DNA of 64,000 nt from Nonomuraea rubra (GCF_014207985.1 NZ_JACHMI010000001.1:4633001-4697000); one strand, 5' to 3'. Counted from the stretch's first letter, positions 7,334 to 16,552 are shown. The notes: a model not told the origin generated them from the sequence alone. A program made the numbers and translations.

Positions 7334-8905
7334 CTAGAGCACCTGGAGGCCGGGCGCGCCGTCGAGGGCGACCAGGCTGGCGCGGGTGGAGACGGGGGCG
7401 CCGGGGCGGTCCACGTACGGGACGGCCTTGAAGTCCGAGCGCCACTGGCCGCGGGTGACCTCGCAGGAGACGTAGCCGCGCTGGTAGCTGGAGAAACGCA
7501 GGTGCGGGTTGGCCGGGTCCGAGCCGCCCGGCGGCACGCCCGTGTTCGGGTTCCCGTTGCCGCCGCTGCTGATCGAGGTGCAGACGAACTCGACGCCGAC
7601 GGCGGGCGAGGCGGGGTCGTCGAAGTTCGTCCTGAGGTCGCCGGCGAGGTTGTAGTGGATGTCGCCGGTCAGCACCACGGGGTTGCTCACCTGGCGCTCG
7701 GCCAGGCCGGTGAGCAGGCGGTCCTTGGCGGACCTGTACCCGTCCCACAGGTCCATGCTGAGCCGCTGCGCGGGGCCGGGGTCGTAGTCGAGCTGCATCA
7801 TGGCGATCTGCTGGGCCAGCACGTTCCATCTGGCGCGGGAGGCGCCGAGTCCGTCGAGCAGCCAGCGCTCCTGCTCGTCGCCGAGCATCTGGCGGGCCGG
7901 GTCCAGCCGGTCGGCGCAGTCCACCTGCTGGCCGTCGCCGCAGACCTGGTCGTCGCGGTACTGCCGGGTGTCGAGCACGTTGAACTCGGCCAGGTCGCCG
8001 AAGGTGAAGCGGCGGTAGATGCGCGCGTCCGGGCCCTCCATCGAGGGGACGCGGACCGGCATGTTCTCCCAGAAGGCGCGGAAGGCGTTGGCGCGGATCA
8101 CCAGGTAGTCCTGCTCGGTCACCTCGCCGCCCGGGCCGAAGCGGCCGGCCCAGTTGTCGAGCACCTCGTGGTCGTCCCAGGTGACGATCCACGGCGCGCG
8201 GTGGTGGGCGGCCTGCAGGTCCGGGTCGCTCTTGTAGAGGCCGTACTGCACGCGGTAGCGGTCGAGCGTGTCGCACTGCACCCGGAACTGCTCGGGCACC
8301 GGGGTGTTGCGGTTGCCGCCCATGGGGACGATGCCGTACTCGTAGATGTAGTCGCCCAGGTGGAAGACCACGTCGGGGTTCTCGTCGGCGAGGTGGCGGT
8401 AGGCGGTGTAGTAGCCGTCCTGCCAGGAGGCGCACGAGGCGAACGCCAGGCGCAGCGACTCCGGGCTGCTGCGCGGCGCCGGTGCGGTCTTGGTACGGCC
8501 GACGGGGCTGAGCTCGCCGCCGGAGCGGAACCGGTAGAAGTACTCGCGGCCGGGGCGCAGGCCCTTGGCGTCCACGTGCACCGAGTGGCCGTACTCGGGG
8601 GTGGCCCAGGCCGAGCCGGAGCGGACGCGGCGGGTGAAGCCCTCGTCCTCGGCGAGCTCCCAGTCCACCCGGATCCTGTTGAACGGCAGCCCGCCGAGCG
8701 GCTCCAGGGGCTTGGGCGCCAGGCGGGTCCACAGGATCACCCGGTCGGGGAGCGGGTCACCGGAGGCGACGCCGAGCTGGAAGGGGTAGTCGGCCGTGCC
8801 GGCAGAGGCGGGGGCGGTCCAGGGGTCGGCCAGGCCGGTCGTGAAGGCCAGGGCGAAGGCGGCGCTGCCTAAACCGAGGAATCCCCGGCGTGAAGGGTGC
8901 GGCAT
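7334..8905 (-). CDS. phoD: PhoD-family alkaline phosphatase/phosphodiesterase, Tat-exported
   Basis: The protein opens with a twin-arginine signal (SRRGFLGLGSAAFALA). The N-terminal Ig-like domain (FQLGVASGDPLPDRVILWTRL) is followed by the PhoD metallophosphatase core with FASCASWQDGYYTAYRHLA, FHLGDYIYEYG, VTWDDHEVLDN, VLTGDIHYNLAGDL and the closing beta region. These supply the Asp, Asn and His ligands for the Ca/Fe centre. PhoD enzymes release phosphate from phosphodiesters, including teichoic acid, outside the cell. I chose ATG at 8905, because GGAAG precedes it and the Tat motif follows directly; an upstream GTG at 8938 has no such signal. First gene of a three-gene operon; a TTAACAAG motif shared with the divergent sugar operon lies about 55 bp upstream. 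Confidence 0.93.
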   Translation of the reverse strand: MPHPSRRGFLGLGSAAFALAFTTGLADPWTAPASAGTADYPFQLGVASGDPLPDRVILWTRLAPKPLEPLGGLPFNRIRVDWELAEDEGFTRRVRSGSAWATPEYGHSVHVDAKGLRPGREYFYRFRSGGELSPVGRTKTAPAPRSSPESLRLAFASCASWQDGYYTAYRHLADENPDVVFHLGDYIYEYGIVPMGGNRNTPVPEQFRVQCDTLDRYRVQYGLYKSDPDLQAAHHRAPWIVTWDDHEVLDNWAGRFGPGGEVTEQDYLVIRANAFRAFWENMPVRVPSMEGPDARIYRRFTFGDLAEFNVLDTRQYRDDQVCGDGQQVDCADRLDPARQMLGDEQERWLLDGLGASRARWNVLAQQIAMMQLDYDPGPAQRLSMDLWDGYRSAKDRLLTGLAERQVSNPVVLTGDIHYNLAGDLRTNFDDPASPAVGVEFVCTSISSGGNGNPNTGVPPGGSDPANPHLRFSSYQRGYVSCEVTRGQWRSDFKAVPYVDRPGAPVSTRASLVALDGAPGLQVL

Positions 8906-8960
8906 GCTGCTTCCTAGGCTGGGGGACGAAGCCCTCACTTTCTAGCAAGCAGGCACGCTC

Positions 8961-9000
8961 TTAACAAGATACAAGTTACAAATAACGCATCCAGGCGTTA
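8961..9000 (-). promoter_or_regulatory. Candidate DeoR-type operator between deoR and phoD
   Basis: TTAACAAG at 8961-8968 repeats exactly the motif at 9891-9898 upstream of the sugar operon. It is followed by GTTACA, and by TAACGC (8983-8988) with GCGTTA (8995-9000), an inverted repeat that runs over the deoR stop codon. The region is AT-rich against its surroundings. It could be the phoD promoter and operator; the inverted repeat could alternatively be a weak deoR terminator. Confidence 0.4.
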
Positions 9001-9783
9001 CATCTCTGCCACCCGGACGTCCCCGTGGTGGTCGCGCAGCCGCTGGAGCAGCTCGGCGGGCGCGCCGGCGTCCACCACCACCACGTCGAAGTCGTCCAGC
9101 GGCGCCACCCGGTGCAGCGCCACGCGGGCCAGCTTGGAGCCGTCCACGGCCAGCACCCGCCGGGAGCCCGAGCGCAGCATCGCCCGCTTGACCAGCACGA
9201 TCTCCTGCTCCTGGTGGTAGGCGTACTGCTCGGTGACCGCAGAGGTGGACACCACCACCAGGTCGACGTTCACGGCCTCGACCGCGTCCACGCAGCCGAG
9301 CCCGAGGAACGAGTCATGGGTGGCGTGATATTCACCGCCCAGCGCGATGAGACGGAGGTCGCGCTCGGCGGCCAGCAGCCTGATCGCCTCCAGGAAGTTC
9401 GTCACCACGGTCAGCGGGGCCAGCTCGCCCAGGTGGCGGGCGACGGCCAGGGCCGTCGTCGAGTCGTCGAGCATCACCGAGCTGCCCGGCTCGATCAGGC
9501 CGGCCACGACCCTGGCGATCGCGTCCTTCTCCGCCGTGTGGGCCTTGAGCCGGTAGGCGATGTTGCTCTCCCAGACGTTGCTGGCCTGGGCGGTCGCGCC
9601 GCCCCTGACCTTGCGCACCATGCCCTGGCGCTCGAGCTCGTCGAGGTCGCGGTGGACGGTCATCAGGCTCACGCCGAAGCTCTCGGCGAGCTCGGTCACG
9701 GAAACGGAGCCCTGGCGCACGATGTGCTCGGCCATGCCCTGCCATCGCGTGGACCTGCTGGAGGTGTGCTGACGCGAATTCAC
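8998..9783 (-). CDS. DeoR-family sugar-responsive transcriptional regulator
   Basis: The DeoR winged helix-turn-helix (MAEHIVRQGSVSVTELAES, FGVSLMTVHRDLDELERQG, MVRKVRGGA) is followed by the DeoRC sugar-phosphate sensor domain (IEPGSSVMLDDSTTALAVA, LTVVTNFLEAI, LIALGGEYHATHDSFLG, VDLVVVSTSAVT, AVDGSKLARVALHRVA). The Asp that normally begins the ligand loop is present. Frames stay open to 9876, but GTG at 9783 has GGTGGAG at good spacing and fits family length (262 residues). It probably represses the divergent sugar transporter and perhaps phoD, through TTAACA/TGTTAA sites at 9870-9896 and 8961-9000; the effector is likely a phosphorylated sugar. Confidence 0.9.
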   Translation of the reverse strand: MNSRQHTSSRSTRWQGMAEHIVRQGSVSVTELAESFGVSLMTVHRDLDELERQGMVRKVRGGATAQASNVWESNIAYRLKAHTAEKDAIARVVAGLIEPGSSVMLDDSTTALAVARHLGELAPLTVVTNFLEAIRLLAAERDLRLIALGGEYHATHDSFLGLGCVDAVEAVNVDLVVVSTSAVTEQYAYHQEQEIVLVKRAMLRSGSRRVLAVDGSKLARVALHRVAPLDDFDVVVVDAGAPAELLQRLRDHHGDVRVAEM

Positions 9784-9867
9784 CAATGTCTCCACCCTGT
9801 TCGGACGGCTGCGCATCCTACCCTTGACACCCCGCTCGGGCGACTCGTACCCTCCACCCACCGCTAC

Positions 9868-9900
9868 TTTTAACATGATTGACTGTTAATTTAACAAGTA
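9868..9900. promoter_or_regulatory. Divergent promoter with DeoR-type inverted repeat
   Basis: TTAACA (9870-9875) and TGTTAA (9884-9889) form a perfect inverted repeat with an 8-nt spacer, and a third half-site TTAACAAG follows at 9891-9898. The block is strikingly AT-rich and lies about 90 bp from both the deoR start and the binding-protein start, so it can serve both directions. Confidence 0.6.
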
Positions 9901-9988
9901 TTAAAACGTTCGCATAGCCGCCCGGCTTCCTGACCGCCGGGCGTTCTCGGGGGATCTCAGCACTTCGCACGACCGAGGAGACAGCGAC

Positions 9989-11299
9989 ATGACCGACCTG
10001 CTGCACCACGCCAGGGTCAGCCGCGGCCAGTTCCTGCGCATGATGGGCGGTCTGGCCGCGGCCACCCTCGCCACCACGGCCTGCTCCACCAGACCGGAGA
10101 CCACCGCCACCACCGGCGGCGGTGGCGGGGCCACCACCGAGCTCAAGTTCATCGGCGTGGCCGACCAGAAGACGCCGATGGACGAGCTGACCGCCGCCTA
10201 CGCCAAGGCCACGCCCGCCGTCCGCATCACGGCCTCCTACGCGCCCACCGACCAGGTGCAGACCTCCGTGCGCACCCAGCTCGGCGCCGGCAACGCCCCC
10301 GACCTGCACGTCGTCTTCCCCGGCAACGGCAGCGCCATGTCCATGACCCAGATCGCCCAGGCCGGCCTGCTGGCCGACCTGTCGGCGCAGCCCTGGACGC
10401 AGACGATCCCCGCCGGGTTCAAGCCCGCCTTCCAGCTCGACGGCAAGACCTACCTGTACTCGGCCGGCTCCTCGGTCATCGGCGCCGTCTACAACAAGAA
10501 GGTCTTCCAGCAGGCCGGGATCGACGCGCCGCCCACCACGTGGAGCGAGTTCCTCGCCGTGTGCGACAAGCTGAAGAAGGCCGGGGTCACGCCGATCGCG
10601 CTGGGCGCCCAGACGCCCTGGGTCACCCAGCTCATCACGTACGCGCTGGTGCCCTCCACCGTCTACGCCAAGGACCCCACGTTCGACGACAAGCAGCTCG
10701 CCGGGCAGGCCACCTTCGCGGACTCCGGCTGGCGCCAGGCCATGGAGATGTACCTGGAGCTGCAGAAACGCGGCTACTTCAACGACAAGCCGAACGGCAC
10801 GACCTTCGAGCAGCAGACCTCCATGGTGGCCACCGGCAAGGCCGCCATGGCCGTCCAGGTCTCCGCCGTCCTGCCCGACTTCCGCAAGGCCGCCTCCTCG
10901 CCCGACGACCTGTCGATGTTCCCCCTGCCCGGCGCCGACGACGCCGCCCAGGTGTGGATCCCGGCCGGCGTCGTCGTCGGGCTCGGCGCCTCGGCCAAGG
11001 GCCGCAACGCCGAGCAGGCCAAGGCGTTCATCGACTTCCTCGGCCGCCAGGAGAACATCAACGCCTGGGCCAAGGCCATCGCCGCCATCCCGCTCACCCA
11101 GGACGCGAGCTCCACCATCGACCCCGCCGTCCAGTCGTTCCTGCCCTTCACCAAGGACCGCGCCGTGCCCTTCATGGACCAGCGCTGGCCGAACGCCGAG
11201 GTCCAGCCCGTGCACTTCGCCGTCGTCCAGGAGCTGCTGGCCGGCGAGTCCACGATCGACGAGGCGCTGAAGAAGATGGACGAGGCCTACCGCAAGTGA
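9989..11299 (+). CDS. Sugar ABC transporter substrate-binding lipoprotein
   Basis: A lipoprotein signal peptide (SRGQFLRMMGG, then LATTAC with the lipidated Cys near residue 32) leads into a Gly/Thr-rich linker and a family 1 solute-binding fold (LKFIGVADQKTPMDELTAAY, APDLHVVFPGNGSAMS, YLYSAGSSVIGAVYNKKVF, WSEFLAVCDKLKKAGVTPI). It captures a sugar or oligosaccharide outside the membrane and delivers it to the two permeases encoded next. AGGAGAC precedes the ATG. No ATPase gene is linked, as is common in actinomycetes, where a shared MsiK-type ATPase serves many sugar importers. The GH106-like gene that ends the operon suggests a rhamnose-containing oligosaccharide. Confidence 0.93.
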   Translation: MTDLLHHARVSRGQFLRMMGGLAAATLATTACSTRPETTATTGGGGGATTELKFIGVADQKTPMDELTAAYAKATPAVRITASYAPTDQVQTSVRTQLGAGNAPDLHVVFPGNGSAMSMTQIAQAGLLADLSAQPWTQTIPAGFKPAFQLDGKTYLYSAGSSVIGAVYNKKVFQQAGIDAPPTTWSEFLAVCDKLKKAGVTPIALGAQTPWVTQLITYALVPSTVYAKDPTFDDKQLAGQATFADSGWRQAMEMYLELQKRGYFNDKPNGTTFEQQTSMVATGKAAMAVQVSAVLPDFRKAASSPDDLSMFPLPGADDAAQVWIPAGVVVGLGASAKGRNAEQAKAFIDFLGRQENINAWAKAIAAIPLTQDASSTIDPAVQSFLPFTKDRAVPFMDQRWPNAEVQPVHFAVVQELLAGESTIDEALKKMDEAYRK

Positions 11300-12207
11300 C
11301 TCCCGTAACCGCGGGCCGGGCCCGCCCCGCGCACGTCCGGCGGCGGCGCTTCTCCGCGGCCTCCCCCTCCTGGTTGTTCGCCGCGCCCGCCCTGGCCGTG
11401 TACGCGCTGATCGTGCTGTACCCGGCCGTGGCCGGCGTGGTCTACGCCTTCACCGACTGGAGCGGCATCGGCCGCGACATGTCGTTCGTCGGCCTGGAGA
11501 ACTTCCGCACCCTGCTGGGCGACGAGCAGGCCATGGGCTCGATCGGCAACACGCTGCTGCTCACCGTGGCCATCGTCGTGGTGCAGAACGGCGTCGGCCT
11601 GCTGCTCGCGCTGGGCGTGCACGCCAAGCTCAGGAGCCGCGCCCTGCTGCGCGTCATCTTCTTCGCGCCCGTCGTCGTCAGCCCCGTCATGGTGGCCTTC
11701 CTGTGGAAGTACATCTACAACCCCGACCCGTCGGCCGGCCTCAACGGGCTGCTCGGCCTGGAGGTGGACTGGCTCGGCGACCCGTCGATCGCCCTGTGGT
11801 CGATCGCCGGCATGGTCGTGTGGCAGAACGCCGGCTACTCCATGGTCATCTTCCTGGCCGGGCTCGAAGGCGTGCCGCGCGAGCTGCACGAGGCCGCCAT
11901 GATCGACGGCGCGGGCACCGGGCAGCGCTTCCGCTACGTCACCTGGCCGCTGCTGGCCCCCGCCCTGACGATCAACCTGATGCTCTCCACGATCGGCGGG
12001 CTCAAGCTGTTCGACCAGGTCTTCGCCGCCACCAACGGCGGCCCGGGCTACGCCACCGAGACGCTGTCCACGGTGCTGTACAAGCAGGCGTTCGTCTTCG
12101 GCAAGTTCGGCTACAGCACCGCCGTCGCCCTGGTGCTGGCGCTGTTCGTGGCCGCGGTGTCCCTCGTCCAGGTCTACTACCTGCGCAGCCGGGAGGTGGC
12201 GGTGTGA
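11296..12207 (+). CDS. Sugar ABC transporter permease (MalF type)
   Basis: Six hydrophobic segments with the short N-terminal cytoplasmic tail of MalF-type permeases (WLFAAPALAVYALIVLYPAVAG is TM1 in most homologues). The EAA loop is clear at ELHEAAMIDGAGTGQRFRYV-TWPLL, the docking site for the ATPase. The start is GTG at 11296, overlapping the stop of the binding-protein gene by 4 bp (GTGA), giving 303 residues. It forms the channel with the following permease. Confidence 0.92.
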   Translation: MTPVTAGRARPAHVRRRRFSAASPSWLFAAPALAVYALIVLYPAVAGVVYAFTDWSGIGRDMSFVGLENFRTLLGDEQAMGSIGNTLLLTVAIVVVQNGVGLLLALGVHAKLRSRALLRVIFFAPVVVSPVMVAFLWKYIYNPDPSAGLNGLLGLEVDWLGDPSIALWSIAGMVVWQNAGYSMVIFLAGLEGVPRELHEAAMIDGAGTGQRFRYVTWPLLAPALTINLMLSTIGGLKLFDQVFAATNGGPGYATETLSTVLYKQAFVFGKFGYSTAVALVLALFVAAVSLVQVYYLRSREVAV

Positions 12208-13016
12208 GAAGGACGTTCGTGCTGGAGATCGTCATGATCGCGGTGGCGGTGGCGTTCCTGTTCCCCGTCTACACGCTGGTCTCGCTGGCCCTCAAGGACC
12301 CCGGGCAGATCGCGCGCTCGCCGCTCGCCCCGCCGGACCCGCCCACCTTCGACAACTTCGCCGGCGCCTGGTCGGCGGCGGCGCTCGGCCCGTCGCTGGT
12401 CAACAGCACCGTGATCACCGCGGCCAGCCTGGTCGCGCTCATCGCGCTCGGCTCGTTCGCCGCCTACTTCCTGGCCCGCGTCCAGACCCGCCTCGGCTAC
12501 GGCCTGTACGTGCTGTTCCTGCTGGGCATCGTGCTGCCCTTCCAGCTCGGCATGATCCCCCTGTACGAGCTGGTCAACGACCTGGGGCTGATCGGCACGC
12601 ACGCCGGGATGATCCTCTTCTACACCGGCATCCAGCTCCCGTTCACCGTCTTCCTCTACACCGGCTTCATCCGGGCGCTGCCCCGCGAGTACGCCAGCGC
12701 CGCCCAGATCGACGGCGCCACCCACCTGACGGCGTTCACCCGCGTGGTCTTCCCGCTGCTGCGGCCCATCACCGGCACCGTGCTGATCCTCAACGCCGTC
12801 TTCATCTGGAACGACTTCTTCACCCCGCTGGTCTACCTCGGCGGGTCCGGCTACGAGACGGTGCCGGTCAGCGTGTTCGCCTACGTCGGACAGTACGTCT
12901 CCCAGCACGGCCTCGTCTTCGCCGGGCTCGTGCTCGGCGCGCTGCCGATCGTGCTGGTGTTCCTGGCGCTGCAGCGCTACGTCATCAAGGGATTTGCGAG
13001 CGGGCTCAAGGGATGA
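12204..13016 (+). CDS. Sugar ABC transporter permease (MalG type)
   Basis: This 270-residue partner permease has the MalG-like start (FLFPVYTLVSLALKDPGQI), six membrane segments and the EAA motif EYASAAQIDGATHLTAFTRVV, ending with the characteristic LQRYVIKGFASGLKG. GTG at 12204 overlaps the upstream stop by 4 bp, with GGGAGG before it. The stop overlaps the ATG of the GH106-like gene by 4 bp, so all four genes are translationally coupled. Confidence 0.92.
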   Translation: MRRTFVLEIVMIAVAVAFLFPVYTLVSLALKDPGQIARSPLAPPDPPTFDNFAGAWSAAALGPSLVNSTVITAASLVALIALGSFAAYFLARVQTRLGYGLYVLFLLGIVLPFQLGMIPLYELVNDLGLIGTHAGMILFYTGIQLPFTVFLYTGFIRALPREYASAAQIDGATHLTAFTRVVFPLLRPITGTVLILNAVFIWNDFFTPLVYLGGSGYETVPVSVFAYVGQYVSQHGLVFAGLVLGALPIVLVFLALQRYVIKGFASGLKG

Positions 13017-16000
13017 ACGTCTTCGAAGTGTTCCGCGAGCCGCCGCGGGCGTACTCGCCGGCCGCCATCTGGTGGTGGAGCGGCGAGCCGCTGCGCCGCG
13101 ACCGGCTGCGCTGGCAGATGGAGCGGCTGGTCGCCGGGGGAGTGCACAACCTGGTCATCCTCAACCTCGCCCCCTCCGGGCCGATGTTCGGGGCCGGAGC
13201 CGACGACCCGCCGTTCCTGTCCGAGCCGTGGTGGGAGCTGCTGGACGGGGTGTGCGCCGACGCGTACGAGCTGGGCGCGTACCTGTGGTTCTACGACCAG
13301 CTCGGCTTCTCCGGGGCCGACCTCCAGGCGCGGCTGGTGCAGGAGCGGCCCGAGTTCGCCGGGCAGTGGCTGTCGCCCGGCGGGACCGTCGGCACGCGGG
13401 GCTTCGACTACCTGTCGCGCGAGGCGTGCGCGGTGCTGCTCGACCGGGTGCACGGCGAGTTCGAACGGCGGGTCGGGCACTGGTTCGGCAAGGTGATCGC
13501 GGGGTCGTTCCAGGACGAGCTGCCGGCGCTGCCCACCTGGTCCGCCCGCTTCGCCGAGGAACACCTCGCCCGCAGGGGGCGGCCGTACTCGGCGGAGGAC
13601 CTCTGGGCGTACCAGCTCACCCGGGCCGAGCTGGCCGAGGAGGCGTTCTTCCGGCCGCTGGCCGAGTGGCACTCCCGGCATGGGCTGGTGCACGGCTGCG
13701 ACCAGCAGGACCCGGCCCGCGCCGGGCATCCCGTGGACGGGGTGCGGCTGTACGCCGACTACCCGCGTACCCACCGCTGGTTCGGCGCGCCCGGCTCCGA
13801 CCACCACGGCGACGCCCGGCTGCACTCCTCCCTCGCCCACCTGTACGGGCGCTCGCGCACCTGGATCGAGGCGTTCCACTCCAGCGGGTGGGGCGGCACG
13901 CTGGAGGAGACGTTCGACTGGCTGCTGCCGTGGCTGCGGGCCGGGGCCACCCTCTACAACCCGCACGCGGTCTACTACACGACCAAGCGCGGCTGGTGGG
14001 AGTGGGCGCCGCCGTCCACCGACTGGCGGCAGCCGTACTGGCGGCACTACCGGGTCTTCGCCGCGGCCGTCACGCGGCTGTGCGCGGCGCTGTCGCTCGG
14101 GCGGCACGCGTGCGACGTGGCCGTCCTCCTGCCCACCGCCACCGCCCAGGCCGGGGTGGGGCCGGACGGGGCCGCCGGCGCGGCGGCGGTGCTGGCGCAG
14201 GAGGTGTACCGGGAGCTGGTGGGGAACATGGCCTGGTTCGCCACCTCGCCCGGGGTGCTGGATCGGCTCGGGTTCGACGCGGACGTGATCGACGAGGAGT
14301 CGGTGCGGCGGGCGGTCGTCAAGGACGGGCGGCTGAGTGTCGCCACGGAGGCGTACCGGGCGATCATCCTGCCCGCCGTCACGACCCTGGACGAGGAGGT
14401 CGCCGCCCGGCTAGCCGAGTTCGCCGAACGGGGCGGCCTGCTCGTCGTGGTCGGCGCACCGGAGCCAGGCGGGGCCGAGTCATCGGGCGCTTCGGTGTTG
14501 GGCGGGGCTGTGTCGTCCGGTGCGTCGGTGCTGGGAGCGGTTGTCGCAGCGGGGGGTGCCCGTTTTGTGGCGTCCGCCGAGCGGGTGGGGGAGGTGCTGG
14601 AAGGGCTGGAGCGGCGGGTCGAGGCGGCCGTGCCCGCGCTGGTGCGGGAGGACGGCGAGACCACGCTGGTGTTCCTGCCCGCGGCGTTCCCCATGGCCAG
14701 CCGCATCCGCGTCGGCCGGCCCGAGGAGCGCGGGGTGGAGCTGGGCTGGCTGGACGCGGTCATCGACTTCGAGCCCGCCCGGTACGCGCGCGAGCTGCCG
14801 GTCACCGTGAGAGGCGTCACCGGCACGCCGCTGCTGCTGCGCCCCTTCGCCGGCGGCGATCCCGTGCCGCTGCCGCACACCCGCGAGGGCGACACCGTGC
14901 GGGTGGTCGTGCCGTTCGACGACGGGCCCGCCGCGCTGCTGGTGTTCGACGGCACCGACGCCGAACCCGCGCCGCGGCCCGCGTACCCGGTGGAGCTGGA
15001 CCTCGGCGACGCCTGGGACGTCGAGCTGGTCCCCACCCTGGACGACACCTGGTCCGACTTCGGAACCGCTGGCGAGGGCGTCGAGTGCTGGACGTTGCGG
15101 ACGCCGGACGGCGAGCCGGTGGACGTGACGTTCGGGCCGCGCGGCGAGCAGCGGATCGGCGACGGGCCGTGGGCGCCCTCCGTCTGGTCGGCCTCGCGCG
15201 GGCTGCGCAAGGACGCCGTGCACCGCGAGACGCTCGGGCCCAAGGGGCGGGTGCCGGTCGAGTTCCTGGCGTTCGGGCGGGTCGCGGCGGGGACGGAGGT
15301 GCGCTTCCGCACGGTCGTCACCGTCCCGCCGGGCGGCGGCCGGCTCGCGCTCGGCGCGGGTGCGGCCAAGACGCTCCGGGTGGACGGCGCTGAGCTACCG
15401 CTCGACGACCGCGGCTACTGCGCCGTCGCGCGTTCGCCTCTTCCGGCGGGTGAGCACCTGCTGGAGCTGCTGCTGGTGCCGGACGAGGAGCTGGATCTGC
15501 GGGCGTACGCGTGCCTGGTGGCCGACCCGGCCGACGCGATCCGGCCGGAGTGGATCGCGGGCACGCCCCTGGAGACGGTCGTCCACGTGGACGAGGGCGG
15601 GCGGCCGGCGGTGCTGCAGGTGGCGTCCACCGCGTTCTGCCGGGTGCTGGTGAACGGTGCCGAGGCGGGCAGGCAGGGCGGGTTCGACCCGTACGCGGAG
15701 GCGGACATCCCGCGCGTGCGCCGCTACGACGTCACCCGCCTGCTGCGCGAGGGGCCCAACACCGTACGCGTCGAGTCCGAGGGCTGGGTGCTGGTGGACG
15801 GGCTGGTGGTCTCCGGGCCCGGCTGGTCGCCCGCGGCCCGCGTACGACGGCGCCAGTACGGGGATCCCGCCGCCCTGTGGCTGCTGCCCCGGCCGCACCC
15901 GCTGCCGGAGGCGGGCTGGCTGGACGGCGGCCCCGTCGCGCTGCCGGCCGGGTTCGCGGTCCCCGGCGCCCGCCCGCGCGCCGAGCGCTTCCTGCTCGAC

Positions 16001-16504
16001 CCGCCACCCGGAGCGACCGGCATCGAGGTGACCGCCCTGGGCCGGTACGACGTGCACTGGCAGATTGGAACCGCGCCGGTCGAGCTCGTCGTGCACACCA
16101 CGCCGGGCGCGCAGGGTGGTGCGGCGCTGGCCGGGCCTGTGCGGTTCACCTGCGGGCCCGGCCGGATGCGGCTGGGCGACTGGGAGGAGCAGGGGCTGGC
16201 CGGGTACAGCGGCGGCGTGCGCTACCGGGCCACGGTGCCCGCCCGCTCCGGGCCCGGCCTGCTCGACCTGGGCCGGGTCAGGGGCAGCGCCGAGGTGAGC
16301 GTGAACGGGCGGCCCTGCGGCGTGCGCGTCTGCTCCCCGTACGTGTTCGACGTCGAGCTGGACGACGGCGACAACGCCGTCGAGATCCTCGTCCTCGGCA
16401 CCCTGGCCCCCTACCTGGACGAGGTCAGCCCCACCCACTTCGTCTTCCCCGGCCAGCGCACCACGGGCCTGTTCGGCCCCGTCCGCCTGCGGGTGATCGG
16501 TTAG
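13013..16504 (+). CDS. GH106-like glycoside hydrolase (alpha-L-rhamnosidase family)
   Basis: A 1163-residue protein with the features of GH106. The N-terminus has PAAIWWWSGEPLRRDRLRWQ and AGGVHNLVILNLAP, followed by a TIM-barrel-like region with FYDQLGFSG, VIAGSFQDELPALPTW, WIEAFHSSGWGGTLEE and GATLYNPHAVYY. A beta-sandwich half follows and ends in a galactose-binding-like domain with FVFPGQRTTGLFGPVRL. GH106 enzymes release L-rhamnose from pectic rhamnogalacturonan or flavonoid glycosides. No signal peptide, so it would act on imported oligosaccharides. Residues about 487-508 are an 11-residue tandem repeat. It is coupled to the importer by a 4-bp overlap. The family call is from motif pattern; rhamnose specificity is inferred. 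Confidence 0.7.
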   Translation: MNVFEVFREPPRAYSPAAIWWWSGEPLRRDRLRWQMERLVAGGVHNLVILNLAPSGPMFGAGADDPPFLSEPWWELLDGVCADAYELGAYLWFYDQLGFSGADLQARLVQERPEFAGQWLSPGGTVGTRGFDYLSREACAVLLDRVHGEFERRVGHWFGKVIAGSFQDELPALPTWSARFAEEHLARRGRPYSAEDLWAYQLTRAELAEEAFFRPLAEWHSRHGLVHGCDQQDPARAGHPVDGVRLYADYPRTHRWFGAPGSDHHGDARLHSSLAHLYGRSRTWIEAFHSSGWGGTLEETFDWLLPWLRAGATLYNPHAVYYTTKRGWWEWAPPSTDWRQPYWRHYRVFAAAVTRLCAALSLGRHACDVAVLLPTATAQAGVGPDGAAGAAAVLAQEVYRELVGNMAWFATSPGVLDRLGFDADVIDEESVRRAVVKDGRLSVATEAYRAIILPAVTTLDEEVAARLAEFAERGGLLVVVGAPEPGGAESSGASVLGGAVSSGASVLGAVVAAGGARFVASAERVGEVLEGLERRVEAAVPALVREDGETTLVFLPAAFPMASRIRVGRPEERGVELGWLDAVIDFEPARYARELPVTVRGVTGTPLLLRPFAGGDPVPLPHTREGDTVRVVVPFDDGPAALLVFDGTDAEPAPRPAYPVELDLGDAWDVELVPTLDDTWSDFGTAGEGVECWTLRTPDGEPVDVTFGPRGEQRIGDGPWAPSVWSASRGLRKDAVHRETLGPKGRVPVEFLAFGRVAAGTEVRFRTVVTVPPGGGRLALGAGAAKTLRVDGAELPLDDRGYCAVARSPLPAGEHLLELLLVPDEELDLRAYACLVADPADAIRPEWIAGTPLETVVHVDEGGRPAVLQVASTAFCRVLVNGAEAGRQGGFDPYAEADIPRVRRYDVTRLLREGPNTVRVESEGWVLVDGLVVSGPGWSPAARVRRRQYGDPAALWLLPRPHPLPEAGWLDGGPVALPAGFAVPGARPRAERFLLDPPPGATGIEVTALGRYDVHWQIGTAPVELVVHTTPGAQGGAALAGPVRFTCGPGRMRLGDWEEQGLAGYSGGVRYRATVPARSGPGLLDLGRVRGSAEVSVNGRPCGVRVCSPYVFDVELDDGDNAVEILVLGTLAPYLDEVSPTHFVFPGQRTTGLFGPVRLRVIG
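14471..14536 (+). repeat. 33-bp in-frame tandem duplication in the GH106-like gene
   Basis: Two imperfect 33-bp units, 14471-14503 and 14504-14536, encode GAESSGASVLG and GAVSSGASVLG in a surface-loop-like region. The period matches other duplications in this window. Confidence 0.75.
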
Positions 16505-16517
16505 CGGGGGTCTGGGC

Positions 16518-16541
16518 GGCGGGGCCCCGGAGGGCTCCGCC
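16518..16541 (+). terminator. Hairpin after the sugar/GH106 operon
   Basis: GGCGGGGCCC (16518-16527) pairs with GGGCTCCGCC (16532-16541) around a CGGA loop, with one G-U pair. It begins 14 bp after the GH106-like stop. Confidence 0.55.
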
Positions 16542-16552
16542 AGACTGCTGCC

